From the NCBI RefSeq assembly GCF_963678635.1, contig NW_026971149.1, positions 622,001 to 686,000 on the forward strand: a stretch of 64,000 bases of DNA. Reading direction: 5' to 3'. Numbering within the stretch: the stretch's first letter is position 1; each line of letters begins with the position of its first letter. Position numbers and translations under genes: made by a program. Source of the DNA: Symsagittifera roscoffensis. Lineage: Eukaryota > Xenacoelomorpha > Acoela > Convolutidae. Of this stretch, positions 1 to 12,897 are shown piece after piece. The notes under the pieces were generated by a model that was not told the origin of the DNA, searched no databases, and saw only the letters and a program-made list of their open reading frames with translations.

Positions 1-2315
1 GAGTTTATAGATTTCAACTAATTTTAATGAAATTCCCAAACTTACATATAGTTTGGACCGCAGGAAAAAATCTTGCATTACCAGACACTTTAAGTCGAAA
101 TACGCCACCTGAATTACTTACACGTAAAACCACAGTTGAAACACCCAAAAATATAAAATTCTACCTTGCAGAAAACGAAACATCACCCCGATTGGAATGC
201 AAATATGCAGTAAAAACTGACGTTGAACAATCACAGATAAATAGTTTACAACATTTCCCACTTTATTTAGATTGCCAAAATAATTACTATGAAGTTGATC
301 TACTTGGAACATCAACTTTTAAACCAATTCCATATTCACAATGGATAAAAAATAACACCCAACAAAAAAGAATAAAACAACACCCGCCTAAAAAAGACCT
401 TTTTCCACTAATTGAAAAAGAAAACTTAACTGATAAAATAATATTATCAGGACCACAAACAAACGATTCAAAATACACAATAAATCAATTTTTTGATCTC
501 CATGACCCACTTGATACAATACCCTTATCTAAATTAGAAATCGAAAACATTTTTCTCCCCCCAACAGAAAAAATTACAATTCCAACATTGAAACAATATC
601 AAAATCTTGACCCAGTAATTAGACAACTAAAATCATGGCACAAATATAAAACTAAACCCGTCAAGGCAGATACATTTATTTTAGGAAACAAAACACTCCT
701 CCGATACTTTCGAAAATTTAATAACACAACAATTAACGAAAATACAGACCTTTTAGAATATAAATTAAATGAATCTACAGTTCCCTGTCTCCCCTTAAGT
801 ATGATTCTTATAGCTTTTAATATTTCACATAAAATACTAAAGGACACTCTGGATCAGAGAAAACATATTCAAATTTCATACAAAATTTTTATTTTCCAAA
901 TGCACCAATTTGGATAAAAGTACTATGCAAGGATTGTATAGTATGTCAACTAAATAAACCTTATCCAAATCAAAAACAAATAGCACAAAAACAAGATTTT
1001 TAAGGACAAAGCTTGTACTTTAACCACCGTATCTCATTTGATACAAAAGGACCAATTTCACCCTCATCAGAAGGAAACTCCTACATTATGGTAATTGTTG
1101 ACGCATTTACACATTATGTAGCACTTAACCCAGTACCACATTGTAACGCTTATTACGCTTACACAACACTCTATGAACACTGGATAGCCAAATTTGGACT
1201 ACCAGAAATTTTAGTTACAGACAACGGTACAGAATTCATAAATAATGAAATCATCACACTATGTCATTTATATAACATCAAACACAAACCACGTACATCT
1301 CACGCACCTTGGACAAACGGCTTAGTCGAAGGTATGAACCGTTCATTACAAGAATATCTTAGATGTATCATCAATGGAAATGATATAAGATACACCGAAT
1401 GGTCAGCAGATGTAAAACTATTTCCCTTAGCATATAATTCACAAATTACGACATCTCTAGGAATGTCACCATATGAAATGGTTTTTAACCAAAAGCCACG
1501 CAAACCAATAATGTTTACAGCAAACTCTCATAAAAACGCACAAGGTTATTGTCAACCAAATAAAGACTCAATTTGTTCTAACCTACCTTTGCATACACAC
1601 GATGAAGATCATTTTCATCACCCACAAATTCTTAAATTAGCCTCCGGTACACACACCGAATGGATTTTAAACAGAGATAAAAAAACACAATGAAAGTTAC
1701 CAAAAAGTAACAAAAAAGTTGTTACAAAGGCAAAACATTAATGAACAAATAAATTCACGCTTTACACCAGCCTCCGATTTAAAAATTGGAACATTTGTTT
1801 TAATACCCAATTTTAATACTCAAAAAGGAATTTCTAAAAAAATACAACCCCTTCGTAAAGGACCATACCAAATAATTGCAAAACCCATTGATGTCACATA
1901 TAAAATCACCGACTCAGACAAAAAAGAAATCGTTCAACCTCGAAATAAGCTATTACCTTATTATCCAAAAGAATACGCACTCCGCGAACTAACTCAATTA
2001 TATTCTTTTACAGGTTTACAAGTTATTCAAAATGACCCACATATGGAAAATAAAACAAAGGAACAAAATGATATTCACCTCGAAAACCAAAATACAAAAT
2101 CAACCACCACAAAAAACAATACAAAAAATCTAGATCAAAATACATCTCAAAAAGAAAGAAAAAATAGAAAAATGACAGAACAAATAATACCCCAAGAGCA
2201 AATCGACAAATCAGAACATAGAGAGTCATCACGACTTAGAAATCAACCACGTAAAAATTATAAAATATTCATCCCACAATCTAAAATATTAAAGAAAGTC
2301 GAATTTCAAAAATAG
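1..2315 (+). pseudogene. pol: pol fragment: RNase H end, integrase, GPY/F module (copy P)
   Basis: This is the C-terminal third of a gag-pol polyprotein that makes reverse transcriptase and integrase for retrotransposition. The integrase core is visible: SFDTKGP near 1030, VTDNGTEF near 1210 and the NGLVEGMNRSLQ helix near 1320 supply the DDE triad. RKGPYQI near 1860 is the GPY/F motif of gypsy-type integrases. The reading frame is broken by a four-base deletion near 830, a stop near 1002 (where copy M reads FKG) and a one-base A-run expansion near 1690. Copy M carries the same region as one open frame, so P is a pseudogene. The 5' end is cut by the window edge. Confidence 0.92.
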
Positions 2316-2918
2316 CTATAATTTTATACTTCACAGTCTTGAAACCTCTGAAACATTTTGAATTTTCATTTTTCAAAATAACATGCTGACAAACACGCAA
2401 TGATTCTAGTTCAAATTTAAACCAATAGGATTCATCCAATCCGTCACCTTCTCTAACTTAAACTCAGATCAATTAGACGAACCATATAAAACTCCAGGCA
2501 TATGTATAACTATAACTTTACGACCTCCAGGTCAAAAATAAGCCAACCACTCCAACTTGACAACTAAAATAAATATCACCATAATATCATAACCCTCCCT
2601 TATCTAATAACCCAAAGATCAACAATATTTCCCCAACTCAGACCTCAAATACCCCCTCCCCAAACAAATCTGTTAATTTAGCCTAAAGTAACAAAACGAA
2701 CATTTTAAATAGCCTAAAGTACAAAAATCTCACCATACCCCGGATCATTTGACAAATAAAAATAAAGAAAAAGACGACCTCCCGAACACCATAAAAATTG
2801 CCCCCAACAATTTTTCACAAAACTCAACCCACTTGTCAAAAAACCAATAAATAATCCGACCACACTTGAAAATTGCCGCAAACAACAAAAAATATTCGAT
2901 CAAGAAGTCATTTCTTAA
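2316..2918 (+). other. pol to ORF2 intergenic spacer (copy P)
   Basis: No long ORF is present. The spacer matches the equivalent spacer in copy M (27938-28536) and both copies in element D. It contains the inverted motif GACCTCCAGGTC at 2522-2533 followed by an A-run, and two direct repeats of AGCCTAAAGTA near 2680-2720. Conservation of these short motifs across diverged copies suggests a cis-acting role such as a splice, export or transcription signal. That role is inference. Confidence 0.6.
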
Positions 2919-3280
2919 ATGCTCTTCTCTCAATCAGTCACCATAATTATCACAAACCTCAAACAATTTTTGTTACGATATTTAAAACTTTCATAATATT
3001 TCTTTTTGATATCTTTGCATCTTTTGTAATAATCTTAATCATTTTTTGCAATATTTTTTTAATTTTCTAATCCATATTCATAGGTACGATTCATAAAACT
3101 TGTCTAAATGATACGAACTATTTTCAGTAGAACTGATATTTTTTTACTATTTGTAATTTTCGTAACATTTCTATCATCTCTCATTTGACCATATGCAAAT
3201 GTATAAAGAACAACAATCCTCCTAATTCTTTTTTTAGAAGAATACTATATTAAACATAAACTTTTTCACTAAAAGAATAA
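2919..3280 (+). pseudogene. Two small hydrophobic ORFs, both broken (copy P)
   Basis: The first ORF starts at ATG 2919 and the second at ATG 3108, matching the intact hydrophobic pair at 27707-27937 and 27522-27710 in copy M. In P the first frame hits a stop after about 25 codons because of an indel. The second ends early because one T is missing where M reads CATTTTGACC. The ATGA overlap seen in M is still visible at 3108-3111. The encoded segments are rich in Phe, Ile and Leu and would be membrane proteins if translated. No known family is recognised. Confidence 0.6.
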
Positions 3281-4411
3281 ACCAAAAAACTATCAAAAAT
3301 TGCTACCCAACAGTCACAAAGTCAGTCTTCACCGACATCATCCCAAGATAACCCAACAACACCTTCAACTACCCAAAATCCTCAAACATCTACACGAATT
3401 TCCTTTCAAGATAACCCATATACTTTTGAAGAACGACACGCACGCTTATCTGAACCACTAGAACCCGTTCAACGGCAAGCACCTCTAAGTGAACCAACAA
3501 ATAACCTATACCCAACACTACCACAAGAACTAAGTAGAAGACGACATCTAAGTCAAAACCAAAACACAACAGAAATAAATAGACAAATTATACATCCTCG
3601 ACGAAATAGAAATTTTCAAACTCCCCGAGTTCATTTTGAAATACCTCAATCCCCATCACAAAGCACTCCAGAAAACCCCACTGGTATCTTACCAGAAACC
3701 CCTACACTTCTTTCACAACGAAGCACCTCAAGCCTACCCTCAGATTACTTAGGTTCAACAACAACATCTGAACAAATACGTGAAAATCCCTTTAATCCCC
3801 CAAACCAAACATCACGACTACCATATTGGACAACACATTCATTCACACAAGGTGAACCAAATTTAACCAATGACCCAATAGATATTTCTTCAGATACAAC
3901 ATCCTCATCACTACCGGAAACATTATCACTACCATCAACACCATCAATTAGCCAAATTTCACCGACGCCTTTTAACTTAAATTTTCCAAATAATCTCGAC
4001 GCAAGATATCGAGAACAATCATCAACAAATATTCCTTTAAGACTAGATTGGAATACATTTACAGCACCTCCACCATTATTTGGACAACATCTAGAAAGTA
4101 ATCGCCTTCACAACTGGGCACTCAATAGACTACAATATCGACAAGACATCCACGACGATATTCGTGAACACAATATCCAAATACTCCAACAAAATAGTCT
4201 CCAATTAAAGTTTGAAATCACAGTTAAATTAAACAACATTACTCAACATCCCTATCCATTAAACCCACCAAACATAACAGCTCAATCACTACCACCACCA
4301 TTTATAACCACTGAAGTCATAAATAAATACGACAGATACACCAAAAAGACAATTGGTTACATTACATTTTATAACCCATACTCAGGATTATCATACACAT
4401 GTATATTCTAA
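3281..4411 (+). CDS. ORF2, P/S/T/Q-rich protein without an ATG start (copy P)
   Basis: The frame is open for 376 codons from just after a TAA at 3278-3280 to the TAA at 4409-4411, with no in-frame ATG near its start. The protein is rich in Pro, Ser, Thr and Gln over the first two thirds, with recognisable pieces such as ISFQDNPYTFEERHARLSEP. The last third looks more ordered (for example FEITVKLNNITQHPYPLNPP). It overlaps the env start by 13 nt (4399-4411). The frame stays open in P although pol, env and ORF3 are all broken, and it is also partly retained in element D. Initiation must use splicing onto another start codon, a non-AUG codon, or both. Function unknown. Confidence 0.65.
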   Translation, partial: TKKLSKIATQQSQSQSSPTSSQDNPTTPSTTQNPQTSTRISFQDNPYTFEERHARLSEPLEPVQRQAPLSEPTNNLYPTLPQELSRRRHLSQNQNTTEINRQIIHPRRNRNFQTPRVHFEIPQSPSQSTPENPTGILPETPTLLSQRSTSSLPSDYLGSTTTSEQIRENPFNPPNQTSRLPYWTTHSFTQGEPNLTNDPIDISSDTTSSSLPETLSLPSTPSISQISPTPFNLNFPNNLDARYREQSSTNIPLRLDWNTFTAPPPLFGQHLESNRLHNWALNRLQYRQDIHDDIREHNIQILQQNSLQLKFEITVKLNNITQHPYPLNPPNITAQSLPPPFITTEVINKYDRYTKKTIGYITFYNPYSGLSYTCIF

Positions 4412-6979
4412 AATTATTAATTTTTCTCCAAATCCTTTTTCTAGTAATTTCAAATCAAAACATAAACCCTTCCCCCCGCACAGGACCCCAAGATTTATTA
4501 GTAACACATTACGATTGTGAAGAAAACGAACAAAAAACACTACACAAATATGCAATAAATCTGTATCACAATGCGAAACAGAACCCCAAGCCATAGAAAC
4601 TACAAATGTGATAGCAACTCTTTATTCAAAAGCCCGAGCAACAACAGTTATAGGATATAAATTCACAGCAACATTTTCTGAAAAGAAAGTACATTGTTCA
4701 CAAGTCTCAAACGCAAATAAAAACCGACTTGACCATGAATCATTCTACCAGAGTAATATCGAACGACTTTTACACCTAAATCCCGAAGATTGTAAAAACG
4801 AGTTACTTAGACTAAATATCACACAAAATAAAAACTCAGATAGAAAGTTAGTATACTTCCAAGTTTTTTCAGACTCTGTACATCAAGCAGAACTTGAAAG
4901 ATATCAAGGACATATAAAATTAGATGAAAAATACCCATATAACGGCGCACACGGACGATTAACCTATGACATACACGACAAACACTGGATACCACACATT
5001 GGTATAAATAACCCATCAAACTGCAAAGCAGACACAAAAAATAAAGGATACCAAGAAATAATGTTTTTCGATTGGAAAATACAACTCGAAAAAATACAAC
5101 TCACACGAGATTTATCAGACAACACAATGATCTATCAAGGAATTAGATTACCTTGTAAAAATGATCAAGGTTATTGCGACCCTACAACACGAACACAAGC
5201 AACAATTGTTTGGTTCCCCGAAGACACATGTACAACATTTCAAGTAGCAAAAATACACGCTCGTATGATAAAATTTCACGAAAAATATTTTATACAATCA
5301 ATACCATATGAACAAGTAAATCCATTACGAAAAATAAGTTCTAATTTTAGAAAAATTCACAATATAGAAAATAAATTAACACGTTTTCAAGTATATCAAG
5401 AAACAGAACTTGCATGTAAATATAAAAACCCACTTCACAAAACACAATACTCCGAAATACTAGTTGAATACGAAAAAGGATTCGACATGACCACTGGAAA
5501 AATAAAAGTCGACCCATACGCCACAAGTCATCCTCCAAATGAAGGAACATCATATATACCAGTTAATTTTAAAAAGAATACAGGTCAACCTGGTGGACAT
5601 CTAAAGCCCCAAGACGCTCAAAGCACACGTTTACAAGAACTATCACTAATGAATAGTACATATTTTGGTAATATCCACTATGATATTCACTTAGATATGA
5701 AATTAGACTACAGGATTAGCCGAATTTTTCAAGAAATGTCACTCTCCGAATTAGAAACACTTCACCAACTATGCGAATTAGAAAGAACACAAATATTACA
5801 ATCACTTGCACTAGCAGTATTAAAAATACCCTACGCAGGATATTTACTATCAGGAAATAGATCAAATTTTTTAGACTATGAAGGAAACATTTTATGGTTT
5901 TATACCTGTACCAAAAAGTATCACCACTATACGTTTTTGAAGATAAATGATGCTATAAAAGAATCCTATCTTTTATAAGAATAAAGTACATTTCGTTGAC
6001 ACACTTTCAAGAAGAACCTATTTCTGGGATACCGCAGTCCCATGTGGATCAGAAAATAGCCACAATTTAGTACAACTAAATCCTGATGAAGATAAATATT
6101 ACCTTCTTACCCCATATCCCACATTAATGCAATCACTCAAAAAATTTTCACCAGAAACCATTCGCGCTATCGCTCGAAACCCAAATATAGACTTACAATC
6201 AATAGGAATATATTCAAAATCAGATATTCAACATCACATTAGAACACAACAATTCCAAGAATTATTAACACAAATGGACACTATACAAAGACAATCAATT
6301 GACCAAAACTTACGCAAACTTGCCGAAACCGCAGGATTTGCAGACATCTATACGCAAGACTATAGCGGATATTTTAAAGACATTAAAGATTATATATATC
6401 TAAACGGTGAAAAATACCGTCCCCAAGATATATCACCCATCAAAATTTTTAGCTTTGTTACACTCAAAAATAAAATTCTCGATTTTCTAGGATGGCCCTA
6501 CTACATCTTAGAAAAATTAACTATTTTATACGCAATGTTTAACTTTATTGGATTTCTTTTTTCACTTTTAAAAGGAATCTACAACAAGTGTAGCACGCAT
6601 ACTATTTGCAGGATTTTTCGGAATTTTTTCTACATCAATAAACAAAATTCTTTTACACGCACAAATAAAAGAATACAACACAAAAATAGCAACAAGACAG
6701 AACACATACGACGAAGAACATAACAATGTAGACACAGCGCCTACAGCACCACAGTTACCACCCCTACCACATAACCATCCACTATCCCTAGTCCCACGAA
6801 ATTTTCGAAATTTAGCAATAACACATAATCCAAATTTTAGACCAACCATATCACAAAGTCCCATCCAACATATAATGACACACCAGTCACAAGATGAAAA
6901 TACTTATGAACAAATTATAGAACAACCCCATACCACCGCTTTTCAGTCTCAAAATAATAATTTTTTTAGCCCACGATGA
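4399..6979 (+). pseudogene. env: env-like glycoprotein gene with multiple frameshifts (copy P)
   Basis: The start at 4399 encodes a hydrophobic signal peptide (MYILKLLIFLQILFLVIS). A Cys-containing ectodomain follows, then a C-terminal membrane segment near 6520-6590 and a proline-rich tail. The frame is lost by a one-base deletion near 4570, contraction of an A-run near 5915 and a deletion of about 35 bases near 6590. The gene ends in a TGA at 6977-6979 that overlaps the ORF3 ATG. An envelope of this kind would mediate membrane attachment and fusion; this copy cannot make it. The family of the glycoprotein was not assigned with confidence. Confidence 0.85.
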
Positions 6980-8783
6980 GCCGACAACTTGGATCCCTAC
7001 ACCGCTCAAATTCCCACCCAACCAACCTCACCACTCCAATTACAATAATTCCACTTTTTGCTTTCCCGCCACTCGATTTCCCCACCGATAATGTAACATC
7101 AGGCATGAATTCAGATAGTAATTCACACATCTCAGTTTTATACTCCACCTCACAACTCAATAACCCGAATAGTGAAACCCCCGATGAATTTGCCGACTCT
7201 GAACCATCTCCATCCAATAATTTTCACACCAATCCCTCAGTTTTTTCCCAACCCCCTTTTCAACCAATACTACCAAATAACCCTGTCCCAACCAATTCTA
7301 CACCCTCTTATGCTTCCCAAGTCACTCCAACCTACTCTTCACTTCATTCAGACCGATCATCCAATTCTCCCGACACCCCCCAAATCTCCCCAGAACTAGA
7401 TAATTTTATTACCCTACAACAACAACCCTACCACCTTGACACCCCCACTATAAACCAAATTTCATCCACAATAGATTCATCAAACCCACCTACCCCTACA
7501 CCCTTTTCAGTTTATACCGAATCATTAGCACCATCATCCACATCTACTGAATCTTCACTCAGCACTAATAGAGCTTATCGCACTTATAAAAGAAAGTTCC
7601 CAAACCATCCCTTCCCAGCAAAACCAGGAACAGCCCGTGAATATATCAATCATCCAAATCACACTAACACGAAAGAATTTTTAGCTATCACCTTACCCTC
7701 ATTTCCACAATATACCTTAAACACCCCTCACGATACTAACGAGACACGTAGTTTTGTAGACGAACACGTTTTAATACCTACCCTTCCATGGACCTCATAT
7801 TATCATTTTACTAATCCCCTTTGCCTACCTTTATCTAACACTCACATCGATATAGAACGAAATAAGGACATGCTATATCGACTCACTACCCACTAACACC
7901 TAGACAATTTACTTACATCGGATATAAAAAGTCACTAAAAACATACACTGCACCCCGAGCTAACGAATATACGCTAGAATATTACGATCATAACATCATC
8001 CGAACTAACCAAGATCAATTTTTAGACGACGATCGCTTCGCTAACTCACAAATCACAGAAAAATTTTTCATTAAAACACCATATGTATTTACACTCAATA
8101 TCTTTGATCGCAAATTTGACCACATCATTTCAGAAGCACTAGCAGACACACAAGCTTACGAAAGTTTTAAAGAACGCTTTCAATTATTTTCACTAACCTT
8201 TCATTTCCTTGCACCACATGAAAGAGATTTGCACTGCTCACACAATATTATGTTGCGCACTAAGCAAACTCACACATATACATATTATCGTTTTATCCAA
8301 AATCACTTCGACCTACACACTCCCTCCAGACAGCCACACCCCCGTTTTCAATTCATCAATTCCATATACACCTCACCATTCTTTCTTAACTTGATATATT
8401 GCATTAAAGATACTAACCTTCATGGTATTCTTCGAAATTATGATCCCATAACCCAAATGTATAATTTTTGTCCCATCACCAAGACCTTCAACGCAGAAGA
8501 ATCCCGACCCTTCCTTATCCCACACGATTTTGTTCAACCTATAGAAATCCCCATATTAGAATTCATCCATAACACTAAATTCAATCACAAATTATATAAT
8601 CTAATCCAAAACACATCTTATGAGTTTGCAGTTGGCACTGAAGAACTAACCACCATTAAAGCACTTCAATTGCTTTGGCCACTGCTTCAAACTAAAAATA
8701 TCATCCGCATCTTAGCTAAATTACCAACAACTTCCGATCTCATCCACGACATCTTCCCCCACGGTTTCTTCCCCGACGACTAA
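6976..8783 (+). pseudogene. ORF3, unknown 601-aa-type protein, one frameshift (copy P)
   Basis: This is homologous to the intact ORF at 21973-23778 of copy M. It is open from ATG 6976 to about 7887, where one base is missing and a stop appears at 7894-7896. The M-equivalent frame resumes and stays open to the TAA at 8781-8783. The first ~200 residues are rich in Pro, Ser, Thr and Asn. The rest looks globular and ends FFPDD. The ATG overlaps the env stop as ATGA, suggesting termination-coupled re-initiation. I do not recognise the family. The single lesion suggests recent decay. Confidence 0.8.
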
Positions 8784-8786
8784 TAG

Positions 8787-8873
8787 GTAAGTATGAATTA
8801 TACATATTATTAACTAATTACATTAAAATTAGAAACTAACAATTCTTTCTCCATGTCTTCTTTAGAATTTTAG
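8787..8873 (+). other. Candidate 87-nt intron just after ORF3 stop (copy P)
   Basis: A near-consensus donor (TAG|GTAAGTATG) sits 3 nt after the ORF3 stop and an acceptor (GAATTTTAG|CCTTC) lies 87 nt downstream. Copy M has the same pair at the same spacing. The size fits a small invertebrate intron. It would lie in the 3' untranslated region, or the acceptor could serve a distant donor. Confidence 0.5.
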
Positions 8874-10375
8874 CCTTCATCCAACGATCATCTGAAAAAT
8901 TCACAAAAGAAAAATAAAAAATAGAAAACTTCTTCAAACTGTTTAAAACTCTATTAATTTTATGCACCAAACAATTAAATAAAAATCATACCAATGCAGT
9001 AATTTAATTTATAAATTTTTCCCCACAAGCAGTAAATCTAATAATGATGAAAATTTGTAACTTAATTTTTCCCAACAACTAGCAGTAAATTTGAAATTCT
9101 ATGTAATAAATTGATAAAACGACAATGCAGTACTAACCTTTTGATATTTCCATTCATTTGCACAAAAATTCTATCCACACTCGCACAGCTCGCCCACGAA
9201 GAATTGTTTAAAATAATAAATTTCAGTTTCAAGCTTTCACATTCAACAACTCTAACACAAGATAACACGTTTCAAACTTTCCTTTAACCCGGTTGGAAAG
9301 GAATTATATACTAAACAACACTAACCAACGCAGCTTACTAAACACCACAAATCATAAAATAACAGCATGACTAAGAAAAGGAAACCAACGGTACCCAAAC
9401 CGGATTAACCCAGTTTAAAACTGGATAATTTATTCTTTTGAAGACTACTATAAAGTCTACGAAAGAAATAATAAAACACAAAAAAGTCGAAAGACAAACC
9501 CATATCACAAACAATTTGATTTTTGAAAAAAAGACACAACCAACAAAACATAAGAAAAACCACAACAAACCCAACATAAAACGTTGTCACATAACAGGAC
9601 CTCTCACAAAAACCGCATGCAATCATACTCCCACTCCTGGCCTAACCCACCAGAAGAGGACGTCCTGAGTATGCTCTATAGCCGGCCTAACCCACCGTGC
9701 TACATCCATGCTTTGTGACCCACACTCCTATTTTTAATAAGAGCTACTCAAGGGTGAGTAACACTTCAAAATAACTTAACTAAAACAAAAAGCTTTTGTG
9801 AAAACAACTAACCAAAATCATAATTAAAAAACATTAAACTAATAAAAGTTTTATAAAATGTAAATTATATTATGCAATATATAGATCAGCATACAACACC
9901 AAGGACGAACATCCAAAGACAAAACGACCCCACTACACTCGAAAACGAATGGCCAACCACAATCGATATGCCGCTCACAATCACAACTCAAAGGATTTAG
10001 AGTACGACTTGACTTCGCAGAAAAGGACTTCATTGAACTAGACCAATGACCACCTCGATGTTCAAGTATACGTACAGATCCGAGTAACCAGGCATCCCCT
10101 CCATGCACAATCTCCACGCCATTCCCAGACAAGATCAAACACAAGAAGTTCTCTACATGAAACAGAAAAACCTGAAAGATTTGAGTTTGTTGCGGAAACA
10201 CAGTCGTTGTCACAAGAAGACACAACGTTTGATGTCCCTACTTCCAGCGTTCTGGAACTTCTCTAGCAAGAGAAACCGGAAAAGAAATATGATGTTCGCC
10301 AAATACCAACGTCCATCATCCATCCTTCGAATTGCAGAAAAACTATTCTAAAAAACTCTGTAAAACCCGGATGGG
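8874..10375 (+). other. 3' untranslated region of copy P
   Basis: No supported gene. It contains several diverged GCAGTAAAT-type repeats (8990-9130), the palindrome CCCAGTTTAAAACTGG near 9410, a GC-rich block with two GCCTAACCCACC motifs (9640-9700) and an imperfect hairpin at 9740-9765. It ends in CTGTAAAACCCGGATGGG, the presumed plus-strand priming site next to the LTR. The equivalent in copy M is 20350-21882. Confidence 0.65.
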
Positions 10376-10785
10376 TGGAACCTGATCTAAACTACATTTT
10401 ATGATTGGATAAATTAGATATTTTACCAATGTAAAGTATTTAATATTAACCAATCATGATCCATCTAACTAACAATCCACTTATTTGTAAGTGCTGAAAT
10501 TACTTGTAATTTCAGCACCAGAGAGATTTGAATTTAACTTAGAAATTAGTTGGACTCTCCCGAGAACTTCAGCAGCCGCAATAAACCAGTATACCCTAGA
10601 TCTATTGAGCCTAGCAGAGACTAGTTAAACAACCTGAGACTAGATAGTATAAGAGTAAGATTAGGATCGGTATTAGACTAAGAAGTTGCACGAATCTATC
10701 CGGCCGAAAATAAGATAGCGTGACGAGCAGACGGTGTACCCTATCCGAAATTACTCTATGAGTTAACCACATCGGTCCTAACTCA
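10376..10785 (+). repeat. 3' LTR of copy P (410 bp)
   Basis: It begins TGGAACCTGATC and ends TCCTAACTCA, the reverse-complement orientation of the two M LTRs, and has the same 410-bp length. It carries CCAAT-type boxes near 10393, 10430 and 10450, an AATAAA near 10577 and a 28-nt palindrome at 10491-10518. Substitutions relative to the M LTRs (for example ACCACATCGG instead of ACCAACTCGG) show divergence. Confidence 0.93.
10491..10518. promoter_or_regulatory. LTR palindrome (copy P)
   Basis: Thirteen-base arms GTGCTGAAATTAC and GTAATTTCAGCAC pair perfectly around a TT centre. The same structure occurs in every LTR of this window, with a compensatory base-pair change in the 59398-59792 LTR. 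It could be a transcription-factor palindrome or an RNA hairpin in the transcript; the sequence does not say which. Confidence 0.65.
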
Positions 10786-12180
10786 GTCTTCTTATGTAAG
10801 CTGAATTGTAAAAAAAACATGCTTTCGTTTTTTTTCCGTTTACTCTTGAAAAATTAGAGCACTCCAGAAAATGGGCTTTAATATGTCGCTGTTTTTTGCA
10901 GTTTGAAACTGTGAGACTAGCAGTTTTCCTCAGAGTAAAATTCTGTGACCTTCATTTTTTCGTTGTGAGAAACTGTTTGACTAGCAATTTCTCCGTATAC
11001 GAAAATTATTTATTTTTGGGTTTCGCCTTCAGTTTTGTATTTAGTCCTGAACAAAATACCAAAAGATTTTCTCAAATGAGAAAGCGAACATTTTGAGGCA
11101 AAAATCCCACTTATTTACTGATTTTGGATGTTGTTTTTGTGGCAATTTTACACCTAGTGGAATCAAAATTTTGGTTTATGGCTAGCTTCTTGATCTGTTT
11201 TTTTTGACAGACTTTACATTGTTGAAGTTGTATGACTGGCATTTTTTAACGGAAAATATGTCATCTTTTCTTCTGGATTCTGTTTGTCTTCAAAATCACT
11301 CTTCACACAATTAAGTTATCAATTTCGATCCTCCTCAATTTTTTTTAATGCGTTTTCGTTGATAGAGAAGAAAATGTGGTTTATGAAAAATAATTCTAGG
11401 CATACAGTTTTCGTAGTATGAAAAATTGCGCCTAGCATTTTTTCATTTTTTCGAATGGCTATGAGTTTATAAAGCAAAACTTTCTTTGTGTGGGGGTCAA
11501 CCCGGCTAATAATTTCCATAAACTCCATATACAAAAATTGCTTACAAAAGCTAAATACCGGATAGATTATACTCATTGGTTGAAACAATTTTTTGATTTC
11601 ACATATTTAGCGACTAAAAAGGGAAATAAAAAATGTGCCCCAGTTTTGTAGTTTTTTGGAAAAAAAGCGTACTATACAAATTTCATAAATGAAAATTGTA
11701 TGACATTTTTTTTCAAAAAAAAAATAAAATTTTGATGACCAATATGTTGCCGTTCAATTAAAACCGATGACAACACTTCCAAACTCACCTTAAATTCTTC
11801 TAGAAGAAATTCAGAAAAATGCTTTTTAGAGAACGCTCTTATCATTCACTTTTCATAGATGGTAATCAAATAAAATACACTTTTTCCCATAGAACTCGTG
11901 CATGGAATTGCATGATAAACTTTTTGTATGGAATTGTTTTATGAGCGTTTTATGTATGGAGATCAACCCGGAAATTAGGTTACTGTCGAATGCCAGAAAC
12001 CAAGTTTGAAATAATGGTTTTTCAAACTTCGAGCAACTGAACTCAAATAAAAGACAAACAAAAAAATATTTTTCCAAGCAAAAAAATTTGAAAAGGTTGG
12101 TTCAGTTTTTTGTTTTATAAGAACAAGTTTTATAAAAAGTACTAACTGTAAAAACAAGTACTGTGAAAATTTCACTGGGG
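10786..12180. other. AT-rich DNA without recognisable gene
   Basis: Only short ORFs of low complexity occur on either strand. Pieces resemble the repeat field that follows (for example GATCAACCCGG near 11970), so this is probably decayed repeat sequence. No host exon with good splice signals was found. Confidence 0.6.
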
Positions 12181-12876
12181 TTGAGTTGTTTTACTATAAC
12201 TTTTTGAGACACTTTGGAAATTTTTTGATTTTTTAATTTTTCTCAAAAACTGCTCATCTAAATCTAAGCCTCTGGTTTCAACGGATAGAAAAAGTTGTGG
12301 GAAGAATGAACGATGCCGCCCAATTTTTTTTACACAAGAAGTTATGGCTCTCAGAAAAGTGAAATTTTCGATTTCTTGACCGTTTTTTCGAACTTTTTGA
12401 CCTTTCTCGAAAACTGCACTTCCAAATCTGGGATTTAGGGTTTAACGGATAAAAAAATTTTATGGAAGCTCCCCTGCATAAACATTGACGCCCAATTTTT
12501 CGAGCAAGAAATTGTGGCCCTCAGAAAGGTCGAACTATAGATTTTTTGACCTTTTTTTGAAAATTACCCTCCCAAATCTGAGGTTTTGGTTTCAATGTGC
12601 AGAGCGGGTTGTGGAGTTATCGCCTGGATCAGCGGTTACGCTGAATTTTTTCAAACAAACTTAAGGCTCTGAAATTCAAATTATTGATTTTTGACCGTTA
12701 TTGAAAATTTTTGATTTTCTCGAAGGTTATCCTGCCAAATCGAACTCAAAAAAACTCACTACTGTTTATTTGATTAGAGAGCCAACTGAGGTTTTGGGTG
12801 AAGCCCAGGTTTGGAAATTTTTGCTTTCCCTTACGCATCAGTTGAAAAAAATTCAAAAATTATCAAACAGGTTTTT

Positions 12877-12897
12877 CCAGCTTTAGCTGGCCTCTAG
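12877..12897 (+). repeat. Helitron-like 3' terminus 1
   Basis: The hairpin CCAGCTTTAGCTGG is followed by CCT and CTAG, then T. The preceding sequence TCAAACAGGTTTTT is shared with the other two termini. Confidence 0.45.

Larger units (their letters stand above)
1..10785 (+). mobile_element. 3' part of env-bearing Ty3/gypsy-type LTR element (copy P)
   Basis: This stretch is collinear with the 3' half of the complete element at 19940-38865 on the other strand. It runs from inside the RNase H part of pol through integrase, an intergenic spacer, ORF2, env, ORF3 and a 3' region to a 410-bp LTR at 10376-10785. The 5' half lies outside the window, so its target-site duplication cannot be checked. 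Many one-base deletions, a four-base deletion in pol and a deletion of about 35 bases in env show that it is no longer coding-competent. It is visibly diverged from copy M by substitutions and indels, so it is an older or separately decayed insertion. Confidence 0.93.

Noticed and set aside
10376-10785. P and M as two halves of one inverted element
   Set aside because: P has its own full LTR in the opposite orientation, different mutations and unrelated sequence between the two elements. M has its own pair of LTRs and target-site duplication.
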